A stretch of 64,000 bases of DNA from Coix lacryma-jobi var. lacryma-jobi. Taxonomy: Eukaryota > Streptophyta > Magnoliopsida > Poales > Poaceae. The number at the start of each line of letters is the position of its first letter. The first letter of the stretch is position 1. The notes beneath the pieces are model-generated. The model saw nothing but the letters and a program-made list of their open reading frames with translations. It made no database searches and was not told where the DNA came from. Shown in pieces: positions 1 to 10,905 of the stretch. Location: assembly GCA_009763385.1 (NCBI GenBank), contig CM019830.1, positions 95,668,649 through 95,732,648 on the forward strand. The letters are read 5' to 3'. Both the position numbers and the translations under genes were made by a program.

Positions 1-187
1 TTAATCTTGTCTCATGGCTAAAAATTTATGGAGGGGCTAAGGAAGGGCTCTATGGACATGGCTGCTCTAGGGGGGGTTGGAGCCCCGGCAGCCCCCCTCG
101 CAGATCTGCCACTGCAGGTGGATGCGAACCCGCCGTTGCCACGGTCATGGACACGAACACGAAGAGAGGGAGGGAGCTACGAATCCA
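1..187. other. Left flank, no gene recognised
   Basis: Short flank before the first CACTA terminus. A 68-codon frame is open on the plus strand, but it has no recognisable domain and runs straight into the transposon terminus, so I do not call it a gene. The three bases before the terminus (CCA, 185-187) would be the left half of a 3-bp CACTA target duplication; the matching right half could not be identified. Confidence 0.5.
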
Positions 188-420
188 CACTACAACAGAA
201 AAGGGCTATAGCCCCGGTCGGCAAGGGCCTTTAGCCCCGGTTGCCGAGTCGGGACTACGCTTCCGGGACTAAAGGCCCCCCCCCCTTTAGTACCGGCTCC
301 GGTCAACGGGGCTAAAGCCCCCCTTTAGTCCCGGTTGGTAAGGGTGCTGCCAGCGGTGCCCCGCAGCAGCACCCTTTAGCCCGGGCTGGTATTACCAGCC
401 GGGACTAAAGGGTCCCCTGG
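188..420. repeat. CACTA-1 terminal sequence and subterminal repeats
   Basis: The CACTA motif is at 188-192. After it come alternating direct and inverted copies of TTTAGTCCCGG / CCGGGACTAAAGG-like units up to about 415. In CACTA elements such repeats bind the TNPA-like protein. Several units here read TTAGCCCC rather than TTAGTCCC, and this variant is shared with the copy at 53278. Confidence 0.85.
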
Positions 421-976
421 TTTTTCCTTTTTATTTTTATTTCAGTTCTGTTTTTAGTTTTGTTTATTTATTTAATAGGTTTTCCAATATGTATTCTTTG
501 CTGCTAATATATATATATATATATATATTAGCAGCATAACACAATAAGCTTATTGCATATATATATAATTGAACTATAGAACTACATATCTGTATATATA
601 AATATGTACATAAAATTACAAGCAATATATACATAGAAGTTGTCTAAATATTTATCTACACAAGTTGTACTCAAAAGTTAGTACTGTAAACCTATTACAA
701 GTTTTGTACTCCATCTAAAGATCTACAGGGCATACAAATGATCATCATTGTTTGGAATCAACTTCTCGTTGGTATTATAATAGAACTCGCCATTTGGATT
801 TATGACTTGTTCCCGAAGAAATCCTGTTATTGTCTCTTGTATTGCTTTCAATTGACCTTGTAGCATCACTTTTTGCTTCAACCAGTCAGTCTTCAATTTG
901 AATTAGAGAAGATATTAGTAATATCTATATTATCAATATTAAGTCTATAAAAAATGAAAAGAAACATGTTACGTAC
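421..976 (-). other. CACTA-1 left arm, AT-rich 3' region
   Basis: AT-rich sequence with a (TA)n tract near 510-530. It is collinear with 53465-54012 in CACTA-2. No coding domain is seen. It ends at CGTAC (972-976), the left target duplication of element A. Confidence 0.7.
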
Positions 977-3430
977 TGAAATGACCTAAGGTGTCGCCTA
1001 GAGGGGGGTGAATAGGCTTTTCTGAAAATTTACAACTTATAAAGCGGAAGCAATTAGTATGTGAGTTTCCAATTACTTGGAAACTCCCAATCGGAGTAAA
1101 ACAACCCCTTAAGAGACAAATACAAAGTATATGTCAAGTATTTAGTACACCTAGAAGTAACACCCTGCACCACAAAGATTAGATCAAGCGATAAACAAAT
1201 TGGGCGCAGTCAACAAATACCGGACATGTCCGGTATCAATACCGGACAAGTCCGGTATGGACGGGTTGAGCAGGACTGCTCCTTTTCTTCTCCAATTTCT
1301 CACACAACCTGCAATCACTATGTATGATGTACATATAGAACTGATTGCTTGCAAAACAACTAGCACAACGAAGAATAACAAATAGTCGAAAGTAAAGCAC
1401 AAAGGAATGACACGGTATTTGTTTCACCGAAGTTCGGCACCCCCTCGGGTCCTACTCTCCGTTGAGCCGGCTGCGAGCTACCACAAAGGTGGGCTCTAGA
1501 GGACACCACGGGTCACTCTAGCCGCGGTCTATTTCACCCGCAATGCTCCTTCCACTAGTTGATCTCTTTTGAGGAGAGATCGAACCTTTACAAACTTTCC
1601 GAGGCACTTCACAAATCTCTTGGGTGCTCAACGGCGACGCCTAACCGTCTAGGACCGTAGAGTCCAAGAGTAACGAATGCGCACAACAAGATCGACGATT
1701 TGCACAAGTGCTCAAGAGGTGGCTTGCTCTCTAATTTTGAATCTCTCAACCCACAAATGGATTTGGCAATTAGAGGACAATCACTCACTAAGAGAGGGTT
1801 GGAAAGTATTTTGAAAGGCTTAGAATGAGTGTGGGAACCAGTAGAATCAGCAGCCTCCAAAGGTGGAGGCTTGGGGGTATTTATAAGCCCACATTGGAAA
1901 CTAGCCGTTTGCTAGCCGTTGGCTGAGTCAGCTCATACCGGACATGTCCGGTATGCATACCGGACATGTCCGGTATGACTTTGCTACGAGAGAAAACACA
2001 CTGAGCATGCCAACTTTCCAACTTCCCGAGTGATCCCGGTAGTACCGACCACAAGGTCGGTAGTACCGCTAGTTATAAAGGAGTTTTCGCAACCTCTCTG
2101 AGTTGGACCAATTTTGGCCTACCGGTAGTACCGCTATAACCCCGGTAGTACCGGTCAGTAGTACCGACCCAAGGGGCGGTAGTACCGCCCATCGCAAAGA
2201 TACTGTTAGCCACCGATCCGCAAATACCGGACATGTCCGGTATGCATACCGGACATGTCCGGTATGACTTCACTGCGCGAGAAATACCCTTAACCAACCA
2301 TCTTTTCAAACCCCTAAAAGGATCTCGGTAGTACCGACCACCAGGTCGGTAGTACCGACAGTTAAATGGGGGTTTTGCAACCTCTCTGTGTTGGGCCAAA
2401 ATATGCCTACCGGTAGTACCGCTATAACTCCGGTAGTACCTATCGGTAGTACCGACGTAAGGGTCGGTAGTACCGCCCATGCACAGGCTGCGAGAGAGAA
2501 CTCCGCAAATACCGGACATGTCCGATATGCATTCCGGTCCGGTATGGACTCCTTTCACCAGGTTTATCACTAGGCCTGAAGGATGGCCGCACTGCTGTGG
2601 GCTCATACCGGACATGTCCGGTATGGACAGACAGTGCAGCACTTAGCTGAAAGTTAGCTCTAGCTCTCTCATGTCTCACGTAGGTTGGTTTGAGCACTTA
2701 TGAAGAATCATCTACTATATGTTGCATCCCTCTTAATAGTACAACTTTCCTATTTACTCAAGATAAATTGAAAAACAAGATTTAAACCTCTTGAGTTGAT
2801 TTCCATTTGAACCAAAGCCGTTTGACTTCATTTTCCATATTGAGAGGAATGGTTGTCATGTTTAGAAGTAGATATCCCTCGAGCACAGCCATCTTGAACA
2901 TGTGACTTGACTCCATGCAAGTGATATAATGAAGTTCCAAATGTGCCAAGTCACTCCAATCAATATTGTTGCTAGGAATGTTGATTCTCCACTAGATGTG
3001 ATCTTCAAGCTTGATTGATCCTTCGACTAAATGCAAGTACTTTCTTCTTCACTCTAGCTAGGTTCTTCGGCCGCCAAGCCGTCGCTTGCCCTTCACCCTT
3101 GCTTAGTACCTCAAAGACTCTTTCCTTGCTATCTTCACCATTTCAAGCCATTCAACCATGCTTCATTTTGAATCCTTTCTTAGCAATCATAAAAGCACTA
3201 TGATTATCCCACAATTCGATAACCCTTTATATCAATATCATTCGCATTGTTGTTTTGTGCTTGTGACACGATCTTCATACAACAATCCATCATTTTAGCT
3301 TTGCATTACATTTCAAGTACATAGTGAGATAATCATCTCCCTGTGTCACACTTAGCAAACATATTAGATCTTTAATCAACATTGTCATCAAATCATCCAA
3401 AATCACACTTAAGTGCAACATGCACTTTCA
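977..3430 (-). repeat. Left (3') LTR of element A
   Basis: 2454 bp, TG...CA on the minus strand, nearly identical to 10906-13372. It contains six perfect copies of CCGGACATGTCCGG (starting 1220, 1938, 1960, 2227, 2249, 2608) plus decayed copies. It also has a cluster of CGGTAGTACCG palindromes, for example at 2058, 2123, 2143 and 2177. Open frames here come from these repeats and are not genes. Confidence 0.9.
1878..1885 (-). promoter_or_regulatory. Putative TATA box of element A left LTR
   Basis: On the minus strand the sequence reads CTTATAAATACCCCC. It is preserved in the other LTR and lies downstream (in LTR sense) of the palindrome clusters, as expected for a U3 core promoter. Confidence 0.55.
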
Positions 3431-3908
3431 CGTACTTTGATGATTTCTTCACGAATTCTATTTGATTTTATCATCATGTACTCGCAAACATAGAATCCAC
3501 ATAAGTTGGTACCCTGTTTTGTCTCAAAATCCACTGTAGAATGAAAAGATTCATCTCGTAATAAAGATATGATATATGACATGATATAATAAATATACAC
3601 GTACATTGACGAAGGTGTAAACTTACCGGTAAATGTGGCTTTATTGTAAGTGATGCCTTACACTGACTCATATGTTCCCGAGCAATGAAATTTTCCCAAA
3701 CCCTAATCCGGCCAATGAAACATTAATAGTTGGATCATTATTTAATTAGTATACATATATACAAGCTTAGTCTATACTTTAAGCATGCAAGCTAGGGATC
3801 GAAAAATTACCTTTGGAGGATGTCTATCATATCTTGCTTGCGGTTTGCTCAACGAGTCATAGATTAACACATTGCTGTGTTTGAGATCGATGACCATCAG
3901 TATCCAGT
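3431..3908 (-). pseudogene. Duplicated fragment of the CACTA-1 Ulp1-like protease gene
   Basis: This piece matches 13373-13849 almost base for base (I saw one substitution near 3468 and a 1-bp difference near 3880). On the minus strand it covers the protease segment with the catalytic-cysteine motif GTNLCGFYVCEYM and the YDS motif. A likely splice donor (GTAAGTTT) lies near 3632. The copy stops abruptly at 3908, at the codon that would be the catalytic histidine, and is joined to element A internal sequence. It is misplaced for a simple insertion; see the finding on rearrangement. Confidence 0.8.
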
Positions 3909-4184
3909 AAGATTATATTACAAGATAAGGATCATGTCTCATCACAAAGATGTCTCTGCCACCAGATACACAAAAGAACTCATACATAGCTCATGATATT
4001 ACAATAAAGCTCAAACTCTGATAACTAAACCACCTGCATTACAAAACTCCAGATACAAGATACATAACTGATAATCATGAAGTCTGGAAACTCTAATCAA
4101 CTATCTCTCCCCCTTTGTCATCTATCTCCAAAAAGGTAAACGTGAAGCTCACAGATGACACAAAGAGGGCTGCAGGCGAAGCTG
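3909..4184 (-). other. Truncated 3' internal end of element A with polypurine-like tract
   Basis: This follows the envelope-like ORF. On the minus strand 4105-4117 reads CAAAGGGGGAGAGA. Element B has a similar purine tract just after its envelope-like ORF and a second one about 600 bp later that abuts its LTR. The second, priming tract is absent here, consistent with loss of the internal 3' end at 3908/3909. Confidence 0.55.
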
Positions 4185-6041
4185 TCACTCGTCGTCGTCC
4201 CCAGGCTGCCGAGAGCTCTGTCCTGGGTCAGGGTAGCCGTAGGTACCACCAAGGAAGCTGTCCCACACGTCTGAAGCAAACTCCTCAGCTGAGCTAGGAC
4301 AAAGTAGGGGGTCTGTGGAGAACCTGGGAGCTGAAGGAAGAGTGTCGTGGGGCTGCTGCTCAGCCTCTACTCCCTGCCTCTGACTCTGCTGCTCTGTCTC
4401 TGCTCCCTGTCTCTGACGCACTGAAAGGTCATCAAACTCCCTCTCATACCTCTGCTGCTGCTGCTCAAACGTCTCAGGCTGCTCAGTCTCGTCATCTGAC
4501 GGTGGGGACCTCGGGGGCTGAAACCTGTAGTGCTCATGAAGCATCTTCAGCGTCCTCGAGTCCTCTCTCCTAGCCTGCCTCTCACGGTGCTGCTGAGCCT
4601 TGATCACATTGACATCCTTGCACACGCCGAGAATACTGCTAAGAACCTTGTGCAAGAGAGAGCGCTGCCTGCCACGTCCCTGAGAGGTGGAGTGTGAACG
4701 AGTGTGTGGCTGTGGCGAGCCTGCTCCAGCTGCTCCTCCCGCTGCTCCTGCAACTGGGTCCTCTGGCTGTGGCTCTACTGCTGCTGGAACTGCCCCTGGA
4801 GCCGGAGGCGGTATAGGTGACTCAGGAAGATCTGCCTGGAACCTCAAAGGCCTGTGTGAGTGGTCATAGGTGAAAGTGGCACCAATCTGCCGCTCAATCA
4901 TATGCTGAATGTATGGTGCAAATCCACATCCCTTGAGTGGCCTCTCACCCACTCTCTTGATCTCATACCAGATAAAATCAAAGATACTGAAAGGTTGTGC
5001 TCCTGGGGCTAACCTGTGCAGGAGGTTCCTCGTGTAATCTGCAAGTGTCCCTCTGTCTCCTGACTTGCAATCTATAGTGGCCCTGAGCATCCTGTTGAGA
5101 TAGCCATAGGTAGGGTGAATGCCTCTCACCTTCCCTACAACTGCCCCAGCAGGTAGAGGTGGTGGGTACATGTACCCAAGCTGCTCTGGAGGAAGCACAA
5201 CCTCATCGTGAATACAAGCTCTCTGAAGATCATCCTCATCAAAGCCAAGATACCCTACAAACTCCCTGTAAGACACGGAGTACCAGACACCCTCAGTCAT
5301 CCAGTTCATGCGCTTCTCATCAATCTCGTCAGACTCCTCAACATATAGGGTGGCATAGAACTGGGCTATCACCTCATCACACCAATCATGCTGAAACTCC
5401 AGAATACGGTAGAGGCCTGTCTGCTGGCAAATAGCAATAGCATGCTCAACTGAAGGACGGTGATGATCTCTAGCATGTTGCCAATCAACGTACTGAGCCC
5501 TGATGATCACTGGGTTTCTGGTCAGAAGCACCTTCTCATAATAATCAATGTGAAACAAGGTGTGGAACCTGTAGTCATAGATGTTCCTCTCCTGTCCCCT
5601 GGGGTCTCTCCTCCGCTCTCTCCTGGCCTTCTGTGTACCACCGGACTCCCGATAGTCCACACGAGCCACCCAAGCAGGAATCAGGGCGGCAAGGCGTATC
5701 GCAAGAGCCCCAAAGTGCAAACCCTCCTGCTGCTGCTGAGGTGCATCTTCTTCCTCTTCCTCTTCTTCTTCTTCCTCTCCTTCTTCTTCTTCTTCTTCAA
5801 TCTCTTCTTCCACTTCTTCCTCTTCCTCTTCTTCCTCTATGTCATCATGAGCTGCAAACTGATAAGGAGCTCTAGAAGCACCTCCCCTCGGAGGTCTAGT
5901 GGAGCCACGACCACTACCACTCCCACTGCCACTGCTGCCTCCAACTGACAAGCCGGGGTGAGAATCTTGCCTCCTCTTCTTATGCCTTTCCTTTGCTGGA
6001 TCATGTCTCGTCTTGGTTCGAGGCTCGACTCTGTCACTCAT
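4185..6041 (-). CDS. Envelope-like/accessory ORF of SIRE-type Copia element, intact
   Basis: The frame is open for 634 codons from 6089. I prefer the internal ATG at 6041 (618 codons, start MSDRVEP) because the homologous ORF in element B starts at the equivalent place and because a possible 3' splice acceptor (TTTGGTCACAG) sits just upstream. Visible parts: a basic N-terminus rich in Lys/Arg (about residues 5-30), a Gly/Ser/Arg linker, a long Glu-rich tract (about 65-105), a conserved central domain (about 125-400) and a Gln/Glu-rich tail. The central domain shares blocks such as YVDWQHA, QFYATLYVEE and MNWMTEG with the ORF at 39786-41348. In SIRE/Maximus elements this ORF lies between pol and the 3' LTR; its function is not established and I see no clear membrane segment. 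It is the only long intact protein gene of element A. Confidence 0.8.
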   Translation of the reverse strand: MSDRVEPRTKTRHDPAKERHKKRRQDSHPGLSVGGSSGSGSGSGRGSTRPPRGGASRAPYQFAAHDDIEEEEEEEEVEEEIEEEEEEGEEEEEEEEEEDAPQQQQEGLHFGALAIRLAALIPAWVARVDYRESGGTQKARRERRRDPRGQERNIYDYRFHTLFHIDYYEKVLLTRNPVIIRAQYVDWQHARDHHRPSVEHAIAICQQTGLYRILEFQHDWCDEVIAQFYATLYVEESDEIDEKRMNWMTEGVWYSVSYREFVGYLGFDEDDLQRACIHDEVVLPPEQLGYMYPPPLPAGAVVGKVRGIHPTYGYLNRMLRATIDCKSGDRGTLADYTRNLLHRLAPGAQPFSIFDFIWYEIKRVGERPLKGCGFAPYIQHMIERQIGATFTYDHSHRPLRFQADLPESPIPPPAPGAVPAAVEPQPEDPVAGAAGGAAGAGSPQPHTRSHSTSQGRGRQRSLLHKVLSSILGVCKDVNVIKAQQHRERQARREDSRTLKMLHEHYRFQPPRSPPSDDETEQPETFEQQQQRYEREFDDLSVRQRQGAETEQQSQRQGVEAEQQPHDTLPSAPRFSTDPLLCPSSAEEFASDVWDSFLGGTYGYPDPGQSSRQPGDDDE

Positions 6042-8863
6042 AGCTACTGCCCTGTGACCAAACAATCCACACAGATGTCTTAGAAGCATATTCAGGATGT
6101 TTCAAATATAGTTGAATACTAGAGATACGATTAAATGCCCCATGAATTGCAAGCACCTAGAACAAACTTGATCACTAGGTTTACAACACACTTATAGACA
6201 TCTAATACAATCCCTAACATCAACCATAGGAGGCATGAATCGAGAAAAACAGAGAAAATTTTGTTCTGCTGGGAAATACCGGACATGTCCGGTCTCATAC
6301 CGGACATGTCCGGTATGGACGTTCACAGCATCCCCTTTGCTAGGGTTCCTCGGTTCACCACCAATTCAAAACCAATCCATCTCAAACTTGATACATTGCT
6401 TCTAGACCATGAATCCAACATCTTGACCGAAGGAATTTGAGAATGATTTAGCGATGAATAGATCGGACAAGTCCGGGATTTGAAATACCTTGGGATGAGA
6501 GGGAACGAGGGAAAACTTCAAATCCAACACCGGGCACTTGCTTTTGATGGAATCCTTCTCCAAATCCTTCTCCCTCTCACTTTTCTATGGAGGGAGCACT
6601 AGGTCGCCGTGGGTGGAGACGGTCGGCTCCTTGCTTGGCCGGTTTGGGAAGAACAGAAGTGAGGGAGAGAAAGAGAGCCCGAAGGGGTACGCTGCCCTTA
6701 TGTCCCCCGCTCATACCGGACATGTCTGGTATGGATACCGGACAAGTCCGGTATTTGCGGGTTTAGTCCAGAAGCTTTCTGCTTATACCGGACATGTCCG
6801 GTATGGATACCGGACAAGTCCGATATAAGCAGATTATGTCCAACAGCTCCAGATTTGCTTCTTTTTCATCCAAAACCCCTTTCTTTCCTCGAACATGTAA
6901 TCCATCATATTTTATTCTCTTCTCTTCATATGATTTCACAAAGAGTACTTGTGTCCAAATCTCAAGTTTTCTTTTCTCTATGTTTAATCCATGGTTTTCA
7001 ACACACTAGAGATTAGATAGAAACCTTATGTCCATGATTCGTTTTGACAAGAGGATTATCAAGGAATATAATTTACTTTAGAGATATAGGACTTGAGAGA
7101 GAGAGCCATGCCACTTGTAATTAGTCAATCAAACAATCAAGTGGAACAATAATTACAAGTGTCATGGATAGGTCACAAAGACCAAGAGTCAAATATTTTC
7201 ACAAAACACACTTCCTACTCATGCTAGTAAGGAATTTGGAAATATCTATCCTATCACACACAAGTGCACACGCTAGCATATTATGGGCCTATTATGCACT
7301 TTCAATGCATATATTAAAACATACCTTTGCCTTGAGCCCATAAATTCCACTAAGCGTAATCATGACATGGTGATGATTTAGTTGACCTTAATTGCCAAAT
7401 AGTCATGTCTTCATCGAGAAGTCAACTTGATCAAGATGAACTACAACATATGCTAGATAAACCTTATTAGCTCATAAAAGGCACAAAGTTGAAATTGAGC
7501 TCCTCCTCAATTGGTGCTTCAAGTATTTGAATTCCTTTCCAAGCACTTTCATTCCATTAAGAATGTGAGAGTCAAAGTTCAACTTTGGCCAACACAAAGT
7601 AATTTTCCATATATGATAAGAGAGTAAATTCTAAGCACAAATCACTTGAGACACAACGACATGTGAGATCTAAGTTAAGACAATAAGCATAGAACAAGTA
7701 GAAATAAGCTCAAATCTCATGTAGGCAAGGATATGTAGCAAGTTTAGGCACTCTATGTCATGGTGAAGATGAAGCAAAAGATAAGATAAACATAGATTAC
7801 CAACGGGTCAACCACATAAGCAATTATGATGAAAATAGGTTGATAGGTTGAGTTAGAATTTCAAATTGACTTGCTCAACCACCCCGAATGCACATACTAG
7901 CATTATGAATCCTATATGCACTTACATAGCATGTATGTAAACACATACCTTGGCCTTGAGCTCACATTTGTTCCACTAAGAGTAACCATGGCATAATCAT
8001 CTTCGTGTTGACTTGACTTGTCAAGTGATCATGCCTTTGTCAAAGTGATCTCCATTTTTATTCATAGAACTATCACATCACTTAGAGGTAATTGTTAGAT
8101 CACAATGGTTCAAGGTAGAAACTAAGCTCCCCTTTACAAAGTGCTCAAGTTATTTGAATTACTTGTGAAAGCACTTTACTTTTCTTTTAAGAAAATGGGA
8201 ATGCTTTTCCACCTTGACCTAGACACATAATTTTGCCAAGAATTGAATTAAGCCCAAGCAAAGCTTACAAATACTCAATGTTGATCAAATGTGCAGGTCT
8301 TTAGTTAGAGCATGGGACTAGATCACAAGGATTTAGAAATCCTACTGAAATCAGGATGCTGTGCTTTTCCTAGTCATACCGGACATGTCCGGTAGGCATA
8401 CCGGACAAGTCCGGTATGAAAAGACTTCGTCCAAATCTTCGGACTGAGTCACTGGTTCTGCCAGAGTGAATATCCCATACCGGACATGTCCGGTATGATA
8501 CCGGACAGGTCCGGTATTTGCAAATCAGAACCAGTAAACAACCACTTCTGAGATTTTCTTTTGGCTCTAGTTTATTTCACTTCCCTGCACTTCATCAAAG
8601 ATAATGCTCTGCTAGAGAGCCATTAAGAGCATCGAATGGCAAATGTCATAAGGTTAAATTAAATTCATTTGATTACTAAGTTTTAGGCACTTATTAACAA
8701 TGGTGGAGATGAGTAAAAATGAAATCAGTCATCACACAGTCTTTGGGTCAACCATATAGGGTAATATTGACAACATAGGATGATAGTTTGAGTTGAGATG
8801 TCATTTTGCTTACTCAAACACCCCGAATGCCTTCATCTCACCATTGGAACCTACATCAACATT
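6042..8863 (-). other. Long non-coding interior of element A where pol is expected
   Basis: Between gag and the envelope-like ORF an autonomous element would have about 4 kb of pol. Here there are 2.8 kb without a credible frame. The region holds paired CCGGACATGTCCGG-type palindromes near 6279/6300, 6717/6738, 6788/6809, 8379/8400 and 8480/8500, and a diverged tandem duplication (7255-8820). Short plus-strand frames near 6538-7009 only read through these repeats. Confidence 0.7.
7255..8820. repeat. Diverged tandem duplication inside element A
   Basis: Segments starting near 7285 and 7895 share an ordered series of similar blocks: a stretch around CCTTGAGC, a block around TTCCACTAAG, later GAGCTCC/AAGCTCC with TCAAGTATTTGAATT-like sequence, then AAGCACTTT. 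The two periods are roughly 600-900 bp and differ by many substitutions and indels, so the duplication is older than the LTR copies. Phrases around CACCCCGAATGC recur near 7880 and 8820, at the repeat edges. Confidence 0.55.
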
Positions 8864-10853
8864 CTAAGCACATTTTGGTACCCAACTCTTGTTGGGTCCT
8901 TCAAAGTTAGTCAACAAGTGCTTAGGCACCCAAGTGGCCTTAGAGCTAGTATGCGGTGAACACATCACCTTACTAGTGCTAAGTCCCTTTGTAGTCTTCC
9001 TAAGCACATTATAATTTGCAAATGTGTTCGGCTTAGGAAACATACCATTTGGGCAATCATAGCTTAGATGCCCCTTTCTCCTACAAGCATAGCAAATGTG
9101 CCCATTGTTTGCCCTTTGCTTGTCTTGCTTGTTGGGACATGCATCAACCACGTGTCCCGGCTCGTTGCATGCATAGCATCTTCTTGTTGCAACTTGAGCC
9201 TTCTTTCTTGCCTCCTTGTATGTGGGACATCTCTTAGTGAGATGATCCAACTTGTTGCATTTGAGGCAAGAACTTGGTCCATCATTCTTCAATTGCTTGG
9301 CCAATTTGGTTGATGCCTTTTGTTCGGCCGCTTCACATTTGTCGGCCCAAGTCTTGTGTGGACACTTAGCCCACTCATGTCCATACAATCCGCAACCATA
9401 GCATAATCTCTTCTTTTGTTTCTTGCACTTGGTTGCTTTCTCATGACTTGAGATGTGACTAGATTGTTGGACTTTGGAGAAAGCAAGGTTTGAACCCTTC
9501 TCAAGCTTCTTCACCATGATATCACGGTTATCTTGAGAAGGTTGTGCTTTCTCCTCATCCTTCAATCTAATCACATCCTTCTTTAGATTTCCCACTTCTT
9601 CGATGAGCCTAGCATTTTCTTTAAGAGTTTGCTCAATCGAAGATTGGCTTGCTTGAGAGGCACACTCATTAGCACAAATAACATTTAATTGAGATGGTGC
9701 ACTAGTGAGTGTAGTAGTGTGAGGTTGAGAAGATTTTACCATAGCAACAACAACCTCATGTGCAATCTCAAGCATGACATTTGATTCCACTAGCTTCTCA
9801 TGTGAGCACTTAAGATGGGTGAAGTCCTCTTGTAGGAACTTGTGCTCATATGAGAGATCACTCATTTTTGCCTTAAGCATGTCATTTCCTTCTCTAGCCT
9901 TTCCACATTAGATAGAGAGTTAGTAGCTAAGCATGCTCAATTGACAATTTTTCATACCTTTCTTCTAATGCCTTTAGCTCTTCTAATTTGGAGATGAGGA
10001 ACTCTTCTTGATTTTGAAGGGATTGCTCTTGTTCATCCACCTCCTTTTCTAGCTCATCATTTTTCTTCACAAGTTGACGAACAAGAGCTTGTCTTCATAC
10101 TTGAGATAATCAAGAGATTCATCATCTTCATCCCTCTCTACTTGACTATCTCTTGATGCCTTCTCCTTGATCTTACCAAGAATCTTTTCTTGATCTTTCT
10201 TGGTTGCTTTCTTCTTGTTCTTCTTGGCCATGAGACACAAGTGATGAGTATCATGAGCTACTGAGGTTGACTCATCACTTGGTCGCCACCGAGCATGAGA
10301 GCTGTTGCTGTCTGCTCCTAGCTTCCTGTCTGCTGGGCTGATACTGGACATGTCCGGTACCCATGTCCGGTATGGACAGACAGGGTCCAGAGCAGCAGCA
10401 GCTGGCAGCCCTCGATTCGGCTCGTCTTCCTTGAGGCTTCTTGAGGCTTCCTCATATGATGATGACTCAATGGACTTCATTTCCATTGAATCACAATCAT
10501 ATGCTTCATCACATTTGGACTTCCCATACAAGTGGGCAAGTCTAGTCCAAATGACATGAGCACTCTCCGGTGGAGAATCTCCATTGTAAATAGCCTCCTT
10601 AAGAACCTCTGCACTCAATGAGTTTAACATGATCAACACGCATGAGCATTGAGTTGCACACATATCTCTTCCTCTTTTGTCAAGTTCTTATAGCTGCTCC
10701 AATCAACTATAGAAGAGATATGCTTGCATCCACAATATGCTCAATAATGGGGCTAATAGCCCAAAATGCATTGAGTACATAAGATGACCAAGATAGAAAG
10801 TTAGAACCATCATTTTGGAGAAGCACCACGTTTGTCTCCATAGGCGAATCCAT
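8864..10853 (-). pseudogene. Broken gag of element A with four CCHC zinc knuckles
   Basis: The ATG is near 10853. The N-terminal part resembles the UBN2-type gag of Copia elements (a block around NDGSNFLSWSSYVLNAF near 10800, then a block around HVIWTRLAHLYGKS). It is split by at least one frameshift or stop near 10710. A coiled-coil-like middle follows and a second break lies near 9900-10070. The C-terminal part (8864-9880) stays open. It has four CX2CX4HX4C knuckles (CYGCGLYGHEWAKC, CLKCNKLDHLTKRC, CYACNEPGHVVDAC, CYACRRKGHLSYDC) and ends with a GPNKSWVPK block, which matches the gag/protease boundary of element B. No protease follows. One palindrome motif of this family (decayed) lies inside gag near 10341. 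Confidence 0.8.
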
Positions 10854-10890
10854 CGGTTCTCACAAGCGGTGAAGCTCAAACGTGAGTCCA

Positions 10891-10903
10891 AGCTCTGATA
10901 CCA
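10891..10903 (-). other. Primer-binding site of element A (tRNA-iMet)
   Basis: The minus strand reads TGGTATCAGAGCT two bases inside the right LTR. This is the usual Copia priming site, complementary to initiator methionine tRNA. It fixes the right LTR as the 5' LTR. Confidence 0.9.
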
Positions 10904-10905
10904 AT

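Noticed and set aside
2073..2697. Open frames of up to 189 codons in the left LTR of element A
   Set aside because: They read through CCGGACATGTCCGG and CGGTAGTACCG repeats, giving repeated TCPVCIPDMSG-type peptides in several frames and on both strands. They have no domain and are duplicated in the other LTR.
977..3430. Solo LTR independent of the element at 10906
   Set aside because: The left flank CGTAC pairs equally well with 13373-13377, and the interior and second LTR have the correct order and strand. The intervening CACTA piece is a duplicate of the right flank, so one rearranged element explains more.
5460..5948. 162-codon plus-strand frame rich in Phe and Leu, looking like a membrane protein
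   Set aside because: It is the antisense shadow of the Glu-rich tract in the envelope-like ORF of element A.
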